DNA of 64,000 bases from Archangium lansingense (GTDB lineage Bacteria; Myxococcota; Myxococcia; Myxococcales; Myxococcaceae), in assembly GCF_026626635.1 (NCBI RefSeq), contig NZ_JAPNKA010000001.1, positions 1,550,001-1,614,000 of the forward strand. Reading direction: 5' to 3'. Shown piece after piece: positions 46,102-55,713 of this stretch. The notes under the pieces are model-generated. The model saw only the letters and a list, made by a program, of their open reading frames with translations, searched no databases and was not told the origin of the DNA. Position 1 is the stretch's first letter; each line of letters begins with the position of its first letter. The position numbers were made by a program, and so were the translations under genes.

Positions 46102-46770
46102 TCATCTTCCCTCGGGGGGAAACGGCAGCGAGTGCCCCTCGCGCACCAGATAGGAGACGGCGACCACCTCCGCCCCGGTGTTCTCCTCCCGGAAGGTCAT
46201 CGAGGCGCCCTTCCAGAGCCCCTCGCCTTGAGTCTGCCCGCTCATGAACCGCTGAAGCTGCTCCTCCTCCGAGAATGAGAGTTCGAGCCGGCACAAGGAG
46301 CTGTGGCACTCGAGGGAGCGCACCTGAGCCTTCTCTGGAAGCAGGGTCGTCAGCCGGTCTCGCAGGCCCTGCACGGCGGAGGCCTCCCACTGAGGATCCG
46401 ACGGCTCCTGGTAGAAGACCTCCTCCACATGGTCACTGATCTCGCGAGGCGTCGGAGCCTCGGGCGCGAGGGCAACGTCTGGAGGTGAGGCCGGGGCGGC
46501 CTTCTCCGTGCTCGCTGTTGGTGCCTGGGCCTCGGCTGCCGCGAGCCGGCGTGCCGTCTGCACCTGCACCTGGGTGGTCTGCTCCAGGAGTTGGCGCGCC
46601 GTGGCCACCTCCGCCGCGTTCTGCCGGGCTTGCTGCTGCATCGAGGCCCGCAGCTCGCTCATCTCGGCCCGGGCTTGCTCCAGCTCCGCGGCGCGCTCGT
46701 GGTGGGCCCAGAGCGTCCAGGCCACGAGTCCCAGCAGCGGCACGAGGGCGTAGGGAACGATCTTCTTCAT
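46102..46770 (-). CDS. membrane-anchored coiled-coil protein
   Basis: 222 residues. One N-terminal membrane helix (Y-A-L-V-P-L-L-G-L-V-A-W), then a coiled coil at about 25-85 (repeated A-E-L-E-Q-A-R-A-E-M type heptads), an Ala/Pro linker and a C-terminal globular domain with two cysteines (E-C-H-S-S-L-C). Probably faces the periplasm. The next gene upstream on the same strand (46833) is 62 bp away and may be in the same operon. Confidence 0.65.
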   Translation of the reverse strand: MKKIVPYALVPLLGLVAWTLWAHHERAAELEQARAEMSELRASMQQQARQNAAEVATARQLLEQTTQVQVQTARRLAAAEAQAPTASTEKAAPASPPDVALAPEAPTPREISDHVEEVFYQEPSDPQWEASAVQGLRDRLTTLLPEKAQVRSLECHSSLCRLELSFSEEEQLQRFMSGQTQGEGLWKGASMTFREENTGAEVVAVSYLVREGHSLPFPPEGR

Positions 46771-46832
46771 ACACACTCCGGCGGTGGGCTCCAGGGGGCG
46801 AGCAGCCCCCCTGGAGGTGGATGCTTCGGCTC

Positions 46833-47276
46833 TCACCAGAGGACGTTGTTGAGCCGGCCCCCGGGCGCGACATCGCAGCACGCGTAGAGCGAGCCACCAG
46901 GGGGAACGTAGGCGCCTGAGAGTGAGATCACCTGGCTGGAGCCGAACGCCGGCAGGTAGGTCGTCGCCGAGCTCCACGCCGCGGTCAGCTCACGGTTGAC
47001 GCCCGTGGCGAAGCAGCCCACGTTGTTGCTGGGGGAGGCCCCGTAGGCGGCGATGTACACGTTGTACGAACCTGCGGGGTCCACGGTCAGCGGCATGCAC
47101 CACCGCCGAGTCGCGGTGCAGTTGTTGGTGATGCCTCCAAAGCCATGGTTCCAGCAACTCGCCTCCGAGGGGTGGCTCGCCAGGCCATTGAACGCGGAGA
47201 CGCTCCGAGCCGACGCGACCTCGGGGAGCAGCCCGAGCGTCAGGGAAAACAGGGACAAAAGCAGGGTCTTCTTCAT
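46833..47276 (-). CDS. small secreted protein
   Basis: 147 residues with a signal peptide ending A-S-A. AAGGAA precedes the ATG. Five or six cysteines, paired W-C/C-C groups, and a beta-rich pattern (Y-N-V-Y-I-A-A-Y-G, Y-V-P-P-G-G) suggest a disulfide-stabilised extracellular domain. Unknown function. Confidence 0.65.
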   Translation of the reverse strand: MKKTLLLSLFSLTLGLLPEVASARSVSAFNGLASHPSEASCWNHGFGGITNNCTATRRWCMPLTVDPAGSYNVYIAAYGASPSNNVGCFATGVNRELTAAWSSATTYLPAFGSSQVISLSGAYVPPGGSLYACCDVAPGGRLNNVLW

Positions 47277-47534
47277 GGTGTGCCATTCCTTGTGGGATGG
47301 ATGACCGCCTCTGGGCGGCTGTGAAGAAGACGGGGGCCGTGAGGATTATTACCTCCGCGGATTTCCTCCCTCCGGTGCACCCTGTTCGTGAAATAGGCCC
47401 CAGCAGCCTGCCCTCTGAACGGTGAGCCCAGAGCTAGAGACGAGGCCATGAGACCCCTGCTCCTGGCTTCGCTCACATTCGCCGAGGGCTCAGCGTGTCG
47501 GCATACGAAAGGGCGTGTGCAGAGCGTCGCGTCG

Positions 47535-47924
47535 TCACCTCAAGTACGCGGTCGCCTGGAAGGCCGCGACCTGTCGCTCCTCCGAATCGAGCACGCGCAC
47601 TTCGTACGTGGCCAGCTTCCGCCCGCGTGAGAGCTCGCGGGCTCGCGCCTCCAGGGGGCCGTCGCCCGAGGCGGACAGGTAGGTGATGTTGGCCTGGATG
47701 CCGATGGCCGTTTGGCCATGGGAGTTGCAGGCCGTGGCGAAGGCGATGTCGGCCAGCGCGAAGATCAAGGCACCGTGCGTCGTCCCGAGCCCGTTCAGCC
47801 GACGTGAGGATGTGGGTAAGCGGACACGTGCGGCCCCCGGACTGATTTCCACCAGCTCGAGCCCCAGCTCGCGCGCGAGGAGATCCTTCTCGAAATAGTC
47901 CCTGCTGTTTGCATGTGCTTCCAT
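47535..47924 (-). CDS. PaaI-like hotdog thioesterase
   Basis: 129 residues. Hotdog-fold acyl-CoA thioesterase: L-N-G-L-G-T-T-H-G-A-L-I-F-A-L-A-D carries the catalytic-region H-G and the conserved D, followed by A-I-G-I-Q-A-N-I-T-Y-L. Family members hydrolyse aromatic or medium-chain acyl-CoA esters. Divergent from the AraC-like gene with 57 bp between, so they may share control. Confidence 0.85.
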   Translation of the reverse strand: MEAHANSRDYFEKDLLARELGLELVEISPGAARVRLPTSSRRLNGLGTTHGALIFALADIAFATACNSHGQTAIGIQANITYLSASGDGPLEARARELSRGRKLATYEVRVLDSEERQVAAFQATAYLR

Positions 47925-47981
47925 GGTCCGCAGGATGGCTCGCACGGGGCGGTTCGCCCAGAGGGCCGGCGGACGAAAACC

Positions 47982-48812
47982 ATGGCAAAACGGACAACAT
48001 CCAAGCGGCTCGCCCACGTTGGCATCTGCCTCTATCCAGGTGTCTGGGGCTCGAGCGCGAGCCTCGCCAGGGATGTTCTCCACATCGCGTCGGCCATCTC
48101 GCGGGCGCGACCCGGCAGCGGCGGCATCGAGGCCCGGTTCCTGGGCGCGCGGCCGGGAGACGTGCCTACGGCAAGTGGGATGGCGATTCGCGCGGAGGAG
48201 AGCTGGGACCGCACGGACGTGGACGTGATCATCCTTCCGTCGAGGGCGGTCCACTTCCTGGAGCCAGAGGGGCATCCGCCGGGATTGGCGGACTGGATTA
48301 CCCGGCAACATGCCCGAGGATGCTCGGTGCTCACGATGACCACGGGGAGCTGGCTGCTCGCGGAGACAGGTCTGCTCCAGGGCCACACGGCCACGACCCA
48401 CTGGGCCTGCCTGGACCGCTGCCGGCGCCAGTATCCGGGTGTCGACTGGACGAGCGACCTGCGCCTCACCGTCACGGGGAGGATCGTGACCGCGCGCGAC
48501 ATGCAGGAATGGCTCGAAGCACGCTACGGCCAGCCCATCTCCGCGAAGGAAGCCGCCCGCATGGTGCACATGAGTCCGCGCAACCTGCGGCGACGCTTCC
48601 TCGAAGCAACCGGGCAAACCCTGTCGGCGTACCTCACCGACATTCGGTTGGCGCGGGCGCGAGCGCTGCTGCTCTCCAGCAACGACGCCGTCTCCCAGAT
48701 CGCTCACCGAGTGGGATACGAGGATCCATCCACGTTCACCGCGCTCTTCAAGGAGCACCACGGACAGACGCCGAGCGCCTATCGCAAGTCGGCCGCGGGC
48801 ACCGCGGACTGA
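47982..48812 (+). CDS. GlxA/AraC-family regulator, shortened
   Basis: 276 residues. The N-terminal DJ-1/PfpI-like domain is visible (V-G-I-C-L-Y-P-G-V, T-M-T-T-G-S-W-L-L-A-E-T-G-L-L, A-T-T-H-W-A) and the C-terminal AraC DNA-binding domain is intact (M-S-P-R-N-L-R-R-R-F, A-L-L-L-S-S-N, I-A-H-R-V-G-Y-E-D-P-S-T-F). Between them, where relatives have ~50-60 more residues, the sequence runs straight from R-I-V-T-A to a short helix. It is therefore a shortened variant. Probably controls the divergent thioesterase gene or nearby metabolism. Confidence 0.8.
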   Translation: MAKRTTSKRLAHVGICLYPGVWGSSASLARDVLHIASAISRARPGSGGIEARFLGARPGDVPTASGMAIRAEESWDRTDVDVIILPSRAVHFLEPEGHPPGLADWITRQHARGCSVLTMTTGSWLLAETGLLQGHTATTHWACLDRCRRQYPGVDWTSDLRLTVTGRIVTARDMQEWLEARYGQPISAKEAARMVHMSPRNLRRRFLEATGQTLSAYLTDIRLARARALLLSSNDAVSQIAHRVGYEDPSTFTALFKEHHGQTPSAYRKSAAGTAD

Positions 48813-48979
48813 CCGAATCGACGCTGAGCGTGTCCATGCCTCCCTCGCGCGCGAGGGCTCCGTGCGCCAGAGTGGGCCCTAGAGGGGTTGGCTGCCCGGG
48901 GTCCGCTCACAAAAGACGCGAGGGGGACTCCATCTCGAGAACCGGTGGCGCTATGCGCCACCCGCCAGGGAGGAGTGTC

Positions 48980-49426
48980 ATGGCCCATCCTCATGAGCAG
49001 CTCATTCGCGCCGTCTATACCGAGTTCGGGAAAGGCAACCTCGATGGTGTCCTCGCGCTCTGCTCGCCGGACATCCAGTTCCACTTCCGCGGCGACAACG
49101 TGCTCGCGGGCGACTACGACGGCGCGGGCCTGGCGCAGATTGCCATGAAGCTCGGGCAGATCGCCGGCCCGTCGCTCCAGATGAACATCGAGGACGTGCT
49201 CGCCGATGACACGCGCGGCGTGGTGTTCCTGCGCGACACCCTCACCCGCCAGGACAGCGGGGAGTCGTATGAGCTGAGGCTGCTCCACGTGTACCGCATC
49301 GAGAACGGCAAGCTCACGTCCTTCGACGAGCTACCGTTCGACCAGGGCGCCTTCGATGAAGCCTTCCGCGCCCTGGGCGTCCCGTCCATCACCGGCCCGG
49401 AGGAACCGGTCCACTCGATTCACTGA
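48980..49426 (+). CDS. SnoaL-like/NTF2-fold protein
   Basis: 148 residues with AGGGAGGAG before the ATG. The NTF2-like fold is indicated by the opening helices (L-I-R-A-V-Y-T-E-F-G-K-G-N-L-D-G-V-L-A-L-C), F-H-F-R-G-D and the end L-H-V-Y-R-I-E-N-G-K-L-T-S-F-D-E. Such proteins bind or isomerise small molecules. Single gene, convergent with the aminotransferase. Confidence 0.8.
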   Translation: MAHPHEQLIRAVYTEFGKGNLDGVLALCSPDIQFHFRGDNVLAGDYDGAGLAQIAMKLGQIAGPSLQMNIEDVLADDTRGVVFLRDTLTRQDSGESYELRLLHVYRIENGKLTSFDELPFDQGAFDEAFRALGVPSITGPEEPVHSIH

Positions 49427-49447
49427 ACCGGGTGGACCCGGGCCTTG

Positions 49448-50659
49448 TCACTTCTGGGCGGCGATGACCGCACCGAGCCGGCGCATGCCTTCCTCGATGA
49501 GCTCCGGCGGGCGGTTGGAGAAGTTCAGGCGCATGAACTCGGTGCGCGGCTCGGAGGCGAAGAAGGGCGCGCCGGGCACGAAGGCGACGCGCTTCTCGAG
49601 CGCGATCGGGAAGAGTGTGTCCGCGCTCATGCCTCGCGGCAGCTCCACCCAGAGGAACATGCCGCCGTCCGGCTGCGTCCACCGGGTGCCCTCGGGCATG
49701 TGCTTCTCCAGCGAGGTGAGCATCGACTGGCAGCGCTCCCCGTAGACGGCGCGCAGCTTCTCCAGGTTGGCGTAGTAGTCGAAGCGAGACAGCAGCCGCG
49801 CCGTGGCTCGCTGCGCGACCGTGGCGGTGTGCAGGTCCGCCGACTGCTTGACGACGGTGAGGGTGCGGACGAGCTCCTTCGGGCCCGCCGCCCAGCCGAT
49901 GCGCAGCCCGGGGGCCAGCGTCTTCGAGAACGTCCCCAGGCTGACGACCACTCCCTCCTTGTCGAGCGAGGCCAGCGACGGCAGGTGCTCGCCCCGGAAG
50001 CGCAGCTCCCCATAGGGGTTGTCCTCGAGGATGAGGATGCGGTGGCGCTGGGCGAAGCGCACCAGCGCGTGCCGGCGCTCCAGCGACAGGGTGGTGCCCT
50101 TGGGGTTCTGGAAGTTGGGGACCAGGTAGATGAGCTTGGGCTTGCGAGCGCCACGGAGGAGCCCCTCCAGCTCGTCCACGCGCATGCCCTGGTCATCGCT
50201 GCCCACGACGGCGTAGGAGGCCTCGTACCCGCTGAAGGTCTGCAGCGCGGCGAGGTAGCTGGGGTTCTCCACCACCACCACGTCTCCCGGGTCGAGCATC
50301 ACCTTGGCCACCAGGTCGATGCCCTGCTGCGAGCCGTTGGTGATGAGCACCTGGTCCGTCGTCGCGTGCTGGCCCTGCCTGGCCAGGTGGGCGCAGATCC
50401 ACTCGCGCAGCGGCCCGTAGCCCTCGGTGGTGCTGTACTGCAGCGCGGCGCGACCCTCCTCGGCGAAGACCTCGGCGTGCGCCTGGGCGATGGCCTCCAC
50501 TGGGAAGAGCTCGGGCGCCGGCAGCCCACCAGCAAAGGAGAGCACGTCAGGGCGCTCGGCCACCTTGAGGATCTCCCGGACCGCGGAGGCCTTCATTCGT
50601 GACATCCGCTGGGCGAGTGGGAACGGCTTGGGGGCGGGAATGCTGATGGCCGCGGTCAT
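49448..50659 (-). CDS. PLP-dependent aminotransferase, class I/II
   Basis: 403 residues of the fold-type I class (2-aminoadipate/valine-type aminotransferases). Landmarks: F-A-G-G-L-P-A-P-E-L-F-P, L-Q-Y-S-T-T-E-G-Y, N-P-K-G-T-T, the PLP lysine in G-T-F-S-K-T-L-A-P-G-L-R-I-G-W, and R in M-R-L-N-F-S. It follows the Lrp-type gene with a 2-bp gap, so the regulator probably controls it, responding to an amino acid. Substrate not determinable. Confidence 0.9.
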   Translation of the reverse strand: MTAAISIPAPKPFPLAQRMSRMKASAVREILKVAERPDVLSFAGGLPAPELFPVEAIAQAHAEVFAEEGRAALQYSTTEGYGPLREWICAHLARQGQHATTDQVLITNGSQQGIDLVAKVMLDPGDVVVVENPSYLAALQTFSGYEASYAVVGSDDQGMRVDELEGLLRGARKPKLIYLVPNFQNPKGTTLSLERRHALVRFAQRHRILILEDNPYGELRFRGEHLPSLASLDKEGVVVSLGTFSKTLAPGLRIGWAAGPKELVRTLTVVKQSADLHTATVAQRATARLLSRFDYYANLEKLRAVYGERCQSMLTSLEKHMPEGTRWTQPDGGMFLWVELPRGMSADTLFPIALEKRVAFVPGAPFFASEPRTEFMRLNFSNRPPELIEEGMRRLGAVIAAQK

Positions 50660-50661
50660 GG

Positions 50662-51132
50662 TCAGGCTCCTTTCAGCTCTTCGGAAGAGACGTGGACGTA
50701 CGTCTCCTCCTTGATGGATGTCAGAACGATGGTGGTGTGCGTGCGTGTGACGCCGGAGATGGTCCGCAGCGTCTCCACGAGCAGCGTGTCGAGCGTCTTC
50801 GTGTTCGAGGTCCGCACCTTGAGGATGTACGAGTCCTGACCGGCGACGCGGTGCGCCTCGAGCACCTCGGGCATCGCCAGCACCTTGCGCGCGAAGCCCT
50901 CGAAGTACTTCGGGTGCTCGATGCTCACGCCGATGAAGGCGGTGATGTCCTTGCCCAGCTTCGACGCGTCCACGCGCGCCGTGTAGCCGGTGATGATGCC
51001 CCGCTCCTCGAGCTTGCGGATGCGCTCGGCCACCGCCGGCTGCGACAGCCCCACCGAGCGAGAGAGCTCGAGCTGCGTGGCCCGGCCATCCCTCTGCAGC
51101 AGATCAACGATGCGGTGGTCCAGCTCGTCCAT
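50662..51132 (-). CDS. Lrp/AsnC-family transcriptional regulator
   Basis: 156 residues from ATG at 51132. N-terminal helix-turn-helix (L-D-H-R-I-V-D-L-L-Q-R-D-G-R, V-G-L-S-Q-P-A-V-A-E-R-I-R-K-L-E) and C-terminal RAM effector domain (G-Q-D-S-Y-I-L-K-V, T-H-T-T-I-V-L) are complete. It is the first gene of a two-gene unit with the aminotransferase. The AT-rich run at about 51145-51190 upstream probably holds its own promoter and operator. Confidence 0.9.
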   Translation of the reverse strand: MDELDHRIVDLLQRDGRATQLELSRSVGLSQPAVAERIRKLEERGIITGYTARVDASKLGKDITAFIGVSIEHPKYFEGFARKVLAMPEVLEAHRVAGQDSYILKVRTSNTKTLDTLLVETLRTISGVTRTHTTIVLTSIKEETYVHVSSEELKGA

Positions 51133-51338
51133 GTGAAGCCCAGCGACCTTATTTTTATAAGTCCCAGAAACCGGATACCTATAAGCTATATGTCTCTCAC
51201 AGGCAGTGCAAGAGGCCAGCAGGCGGTCAGGCGAGCGCCTCTCCCGTCTGAGCGTCCGGGTCATCACGAACGCGGGTAGCCTCCTCCTGTAGACAGTCAG
51301 TGCACGTCTCGCGCCTGCGGGCTTCGAGGAGCGCATCC

Positions 51339-52100
51339 ATGGATTCCGCCTTCCGTCAGCAGTTCCTGGAGCTGGACCTGGCGCTGGCCCGGCGTTTCGC
51401 CTCGGTGGAGGCGCGGCCGTGGGGATATTTCGTCCACGACGTGGGAAATCCCGACCACTGGGATGCGAACACCGCGCGTTGGCTGCGAGCGGAAGCGCCG
51501 GAAGCCGCCATCGAGGAGGTGGTGGCGCTCTACCGTGCCCGGCGTCTCACATCGCGGGTGCGGTTGGATGACCTGAGCGCACCTGGCGACATGGTGGAGC
51601 GGCTCATGGCGCGAGGCTTCCAGACGGACACCCAGCACCTGCGCCTCATGCACTGGGCGCCGGGGCCCTCGCGTCCGCACCCGGTGTTGTTCTCGGGCCT
51701 CACACTGGAGGTGGCAGGCCCGGAGACCATCGGGGCCATGGCGGAGATCCTGGGGGCAGCCAATATCTGGGAGGGACGCGAGTGGCTGGTGCGCTACCTG
51801 GATCGGCTGGTTCCTCACCCCGCCTCGCACTACTACCTCGCACGGGTCGAAGGCGTGCCCGCGGCGGTGGCGGCACTCCACGAGGGAGTGGGCTGTGCGC
51901 TGGTGCAGGAGGTGGCGACGCACCCCTCCTACCGCCGGCGCGGCCTGGCGACAGCGTTGATCACCTGGCTGCAGCGCAGGGCCACCACGCCGCTCTTCCT
52001 CCAGGTGAGCAACCCCGAGGCGGAGTGCATCTACGCGCGCGCGGGCTTCCGGGTATGGGCAGAAATCGAGCAGGCGGCCTGCCGTCTGCCCGAGCCCTGA
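51339..52100 (+). CDS. GNAT-family N-acetyltransferase
   Basis: 253 residues from ATG at 51339 with GAGGAG upstream. The C-terminal GNAT domain shows V-Q-E-V-A-T-H-P-S-Y-R-R-R-G-L-A-T-A-L-I, the acetyl-CoA-binding R-x-x-G-x-A loop, and Y-A-R-A-G-F. The N-terminal half is a degenerate second domain. Substrate unknown. Confidence 0.85.
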   Translation: MDSAFRQQFLELDLALARRFASVEARPWGYFVHDVGNPDHWDANTARWLRAEAPEAAIEEVVALYRARRLTSRVRLDDLSAPGDMVERLMARGFQTDTQHLRLMHWAPGPSRPHPVLFSGLTLEVAGPETIGAMAEILGAANIWEGREWLVRYLDRLVPHPASHYYLARVEGVPAAVAALHEGVGCALVQEVATHPSYRRRGLATALITWLQRRATTPLFLQVSNPEAECIYARAGFRVWAEIEQAACRLPEP

Positions 52101-52115
52101 ATCGAGCGCTGGGCT

Positions 52116-52394
52116 TCACGGGCCCGGGAGCGCCTCCAGGGTGAAGTCGTCGGAGAACAGCGGCCATACCTTCGTCTGGTTCTTCAGCGTGTCCGCGAAG
52201 GTGAAGGTGACAATGGTTGCGCCTGGCGGGATGACGGTGGGCCTCGGCTCGAGTTCATCCGCCTCCTCCCAGGTCGACTCCGTCCCCGAAGGCTGGGCAC
52301 TCCAGTCACAGGCCCCGAAGAGGATGCCCGTGAGGGCAATCACGGATAGGGCGCCGCACCAGCGCCCCAGGCGGAAAATTTTATGTATGAGCAT
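52116..52394 (-). CDS. small lipoprotein
   Basis: 92 residues; the signal sequence ends in a lipobox-like F-G-A-C. The mature part is short and acidic, followed by V-T-F-T-F-A-D-T-L-K-N-Q-T. No clear ribosome site. Function unknown. Confidence 0.5.
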   Translation of the reverse strand: MLIHKIFRLGRWCGALSVIALTGILFGACDWSAQPSGTESTWEEADELEPRPTVIPPGATIVTFTFADTLKNQTKVWPLFSDDFTLEALPGP

Positions 52395-52638
52395 GGGGCC
52401 GCCAATGTCTGGCCATTGGCTGGTTTTGGACCATGGCCCGGGGGTCTGGGCTCACTGCCTTCCAGCCCGCAGTCTCCTCCAGCGCCAGGGCCGGTTGTTG
52501 CCTACCGAAGTACCTGACAGGAGGGACACGGCTCTTCCTCGGTGACCCGCGCCGAAATCGGGCCCGGGCTGTCCACGGGGGGGCGGGCGCGTGCGGTTTC
52601 TCTGGCCATCGGCGTAGGATGCTGGCCGAGGAGAGCTG

Positions 52639-55600
52639 ATGAACATCCGTTTCAATCGCCGGGGCGCCCTCGGCATCACCGCGGTGCTCGCCTTGGGCCT
52701 GGTGTGGTGGGCCACTTCGGACGTGTGCGTGTCCGCCTGGGTCTTTCAGGGCGTGAAGGTGAACCGCTGTCCGGATGGGAACTTCCGGCAGACGGTGGGC
52801 CTGCGTGTCGACGGGCTCGCCCGGGAGGTCACGGGTGCCGTTCAGGTGTCGGCCCTGGCCCACGGTGTCACCGAGAATGCCGGGGAGCGGCTGAGCGCAC
52901 CGGTGCGGCGCCTGGAGGCCTCTCTCTTCCTCGTGGACTCCGAGGGCAAGGAGTCTCCTCTCGCCCTCGAGACGCCTTTGGAGCAGGAGGACTATGACTT
53001 CATCCTGCGTGCCCGGGTGAAGCTGCCCGCGCTGCCAGATGGGGATTACAAGCTACGCGCCCGCGTCACCACGCCGCTTGGCACCGGCACCGAGGAGGTC
53101 CCGCTGGCCCTCTACGCCCCTGCCCGCGTTCACGTCCTCACCGACAGGCCCCTCTACGAGCCCGGCCATCAGGTCCGCTTCCGCGCCCTGGTGCTGCGCG
53201 CGAAGGATCTCTCGCCCATCGACGGGCGCCCGGGCACGTGGTTCGTCACCGACCCCTCTGGCGAGGTGGTGCTGGAGCAGCGCATGCCCGCGGGTCCGTG
53301 GGGCGTGGTGGCCGGAGACTTCCCACTCGACCGGGGTGCGCCCACGGGCAGGTGGACGGCGCGTTGGACGAGCGGAGATGTCTCCGGCGAGGCCTCCTTT
53401 CAAGTGAAGCCCTTCACCCTGCCGCGCTTCCGCGTGGAGGCGCTCAGCACCCGGCCCTTCTGGCGGGTGGGTGAGTCGCCCATCGTCGAGGGCCGGGTCG
53501 TCTACAGCTCGGGCGCGCCAGTGGCGGACGCGGCCGTGGACGTCTCCTGGAATGTCTCGGGCGAGTGGCCCGCTCCCCTCGAGTGGCTGGACGCGAAGGC
53601 GAAGGACGGGCTGCCCCGGAAGGCGCGCACGGATGCCTCGGGCCGCTTCCGGCTCGCCCTGCCGCGCGTGCCCTATGACCTGCGTGGCCAGGCCACCCTC
53701 TCCGCATGGCTGTCCGCGACGGACCCCGCGGGAGACCAGGTGCAGGGTGGCGCCTCGGTGCTGCTTGCCGAGGACGCGCTCTCCGTGTCGACGGTGACGG
53801 AGCTGTCGGACGGACTGGTGGAGGGCTACAGCAACCGTGTCTACCTGCGCGCTACCACCGCCGATGGTCAGGTGCTGCCCGGCACGGAGCTCACCGTGAA
53901 GCGTGCGTGGGACCCGCGAGACGAGGGGGTGAGCGCGGTGACGGACGAGGACGGTGTCGCCGCCTTCCAGCTCGACCCGGGCCCTCCCGTCAACGTTGTC
54001 ATTCCGCCCATGCCGGTGCGCCGCCAGCCGCCACCTCCTCCGGTGGGGTTGAGCTCGGTGAGGGACCTGCTCTCGGACACCCACTCGCCCGCGCTGGAGG
54101 ATCAGCTCGCCCTGGAGCGATGGCTGGAGTCCCTGCATCCCTGCGCGCGTTTCGTGCCGCCCGAGGAGGGCTCCATCCAGGTGACATTGGGCCTGCGCGT
54201 GGCAGCCGGGGGCTCGGTGGTGGACGTGATGTCGGAGGGTTCGCCGCTGGCCGCCTGCCTCGCCTCGGTGGTGCGCGCGCGCTCGTTGCCGCCCGGCCGT
54301 GAGCGGATGCTGGTGCTCACCCTGAATGTGTTCGACCCGGGCCTGCCCTCGTTCTACTTCCAGGTGCTCGACGTCTCCGGAGCCAGCGAGGGGTTGCGGG
54401 AGGCACTGGCGCTCGCGGCGCTCGATGCACGCGATTGTCTGCCCGGCGCACTGTCGTTGCCCGCTCCACTGCCGGCCGCGCTCACCTGGCGCACGCGCCC
54501 GAAGCAGCGTGAGGTGGAGGTGGGCTGGTCGTCCCTGCCCCAGGTGCAAGGCATGCTGCCCGCTGCCCACCTGTCCTGTATCCAGTCCCGCTTCTCGCGG
54601 CTGGTGCTGAGGGCCGAGCCGGAGAGTGCCATGGGGGTGGTGCGCTTCACCGCCAGTCCCGCGAGTGGTGGCTCCGAGAGTGAGGTGGCCCAGGCGACGA
54701 CGCTGCTCGGCTACGAGCTGAGGGTGAGCGCGAAGGCGGGCAAGGAGGAGCTGGGCTCGACGAAACTGGTGCTGTCGCCGGCGGGGTTGCCGCGCGCGCG
54801 CCTGAGGGCCACGCCGGTGCTCGCGCGGGCGGGGGACGAGGTCCGAATGGAGCTGCTGCGCGGTCCGGACTTCCATGGGGAGCTGCCCAAGGAGCTTGTC
54901 CTGCGGGCGGGGGAGAAGGAGCTGAAGGAGAAGGTGGAGAACAAGGCGGTGCGCTTCCGTCTGCCCGAGGACTTCGAGGGCTGGGCCGAGGCCACCTGGG
55001 AGGGCGCGGTGGCCCGGGTGTACGTGGCGCCGCGCGCGCAGCTCGCGCTCGAGGTGACGCCGGACAAGACGGCCTACGCGCCCGGCGAGCTGGCCCACCT
55101 CCAGGTGCACACGCGGGTGGATGGAAAGGATGGCCCGGCAGCGGTGGGCCTCTTCGGCGTGGACGAGAGCCTGTCGCAGCTCGTGCCGCTGCCGGGGACG
55201 GGGGCGCTCGACGACCTGCGTCCGGCGCCCACGGTGTCGTCGCCTGCCTTCGACGTGCTGGACGGGACAGCGCTCGCCATGGGCCGCATCCGGGGCGCCA
55301 ACGCGGCCGCTGCCACGCTGCTGCGGGTGTCGGGTGTGCCGCAGCGGGATGGTGGTGAGCGGCGGGTGTCGCTCTCCGTGTCGAAGCCCTTCGAGCCGGA
55401 GGTGGAGCTGACCGAGCCCTTCTACCGGGTGCTCTCGGAGCTGGCGGTGCAGGCGCGCGCCTGGGAGGAGTCGGCGCCCCAGGGAGAGACGCTCTCGCCC
55501 GCGGGGATGGCGAAGCTGTGGGAGAAGGCGCTCGAGGCCTGTGAGAAGCGCGGCGAGGCGGTGACGGACGCCTTTGGCCGCCGGTTGAAGCTGTCGAGGT

Positions 55601-55713
55601 TGCCGCCGGAGCTGCTCGCCCTCACCGACCCGCGGGCGGTGGTGGTGAACGGCACGCGGCTGCCCGAGGACGTCGAGAACTGGGGCGCGTGGGTCGCCCG
55701 GGAGGCGCCATGA
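52639..55713 (+). CDS. alpha-2-macroglobulin-like protein, N-terminal half
   Basis: 1024 residues with an N-terminal membrane anchor or signal. Macroglobulin domains are recognised at D-R-P-L-Y-E-P-G-H-Q-V-R-F-R-A (about 170) and at the later Y-A-P-G-E-L-A-H-L-Q-V. Between ~485 and 640, two blocks (P-C-A-R-F-V-P...V-V-R-A-R-S-L-P; S-C-I-Q-S-R-F) resemble AgmX/TonB C-terminal domains of myxobacteria inserted in the macroglobulin chain. It overlaps the next gene by four bases (ATGA). The two together equal one bacterial macroglobulin, which traps foreign proteases in the periplasm. Confidence 0.8.
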   Translation: MNIRFNRRGALGITAVLALGLVWWATSDVCVSAWVFQGVKVNRCPDGNFRQTVGLRVDGLAREVTGAVQVSALAHGVTENAGERLSAPVRRLEASLFLVDSEGKESPLALETPLEQEDYDFILRARVKLPALPDGDYKLRARVTTPLGTGTEEVPLALYAPARVHVLTDRPLYEPGHQVRFRALVLRAKDLSPIDGRPGTWFVTDPSGEVVLEQRMPAGPWGVVAGDFPLDRGAPTGRWTARWTSGDVSGEASFQVKPFTLPRFRVEALSTRPFWRVGESPIVEGRVVYSSGAPVADAAVDVSWNVSGEWPAPLEWLDAKAKDGLPRKARTDASGRFRLALPRVPYDLRGQATLSAWLSATDPAGDQVQGGASVLLAEDALSVSTVTELSDGLVEGYSNRVYLRATTADGQVLPGTELTVKRAWDPRDEGVSAVTDEDGVAAFQLDPGPPVNVVIPPMPVRRQPPPPPVGLSSVRDLLSDTHSPALEDQLALERWLESLHPCARFVPPEEGSIQVTLGLRVAAGGSVVDVMSEGSPLAACLASVVRARSLPPGRERMLVLTLNVFDPGLPSFYFQVLDVSGASEGLREALALAALDARDCLPGALSLPAPLPAALTWRTRPKQREVEVGWSSLPQVQGMLPAAHLSCIQSRFSRLVLRAEPESAMGVVRFTASPASGGSESEVAQATTLLGYELRVSAKAGKEELGSTKLVLSPAGLPRARLRATPVLARAGDEVRMELLRGPDFHGELPKELVLRAGEKELKEKVENKAVRFRLPEDFEGWAEATWEGAVARVYVAPRAQLALEVTPDKTAYAPGELAHLQVHTRVDGKDGPAAVGLFGVDESLSQLVPLPGTGALDDLRPAPTVSSPAFDVLDGTALAMGRIRGANAAAATLLRVSGVPQRDGGERRVSLSVSKPFEPEVELTEPFYRVLSELAVQARAWEESAPQGETLSPAGMAKLWEKALEACEKRGEAVTDAFGRRLKLSRLPPELLALTDPRAVVVNGTRLPEDVENWGAWVAREAP

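Noticed and set aside
53053..55110. Long minus-strand frames within the macroglobulin genes
   Set aside because: Arg/His/Pro-rich shadow frames opposite clear coding sequence.
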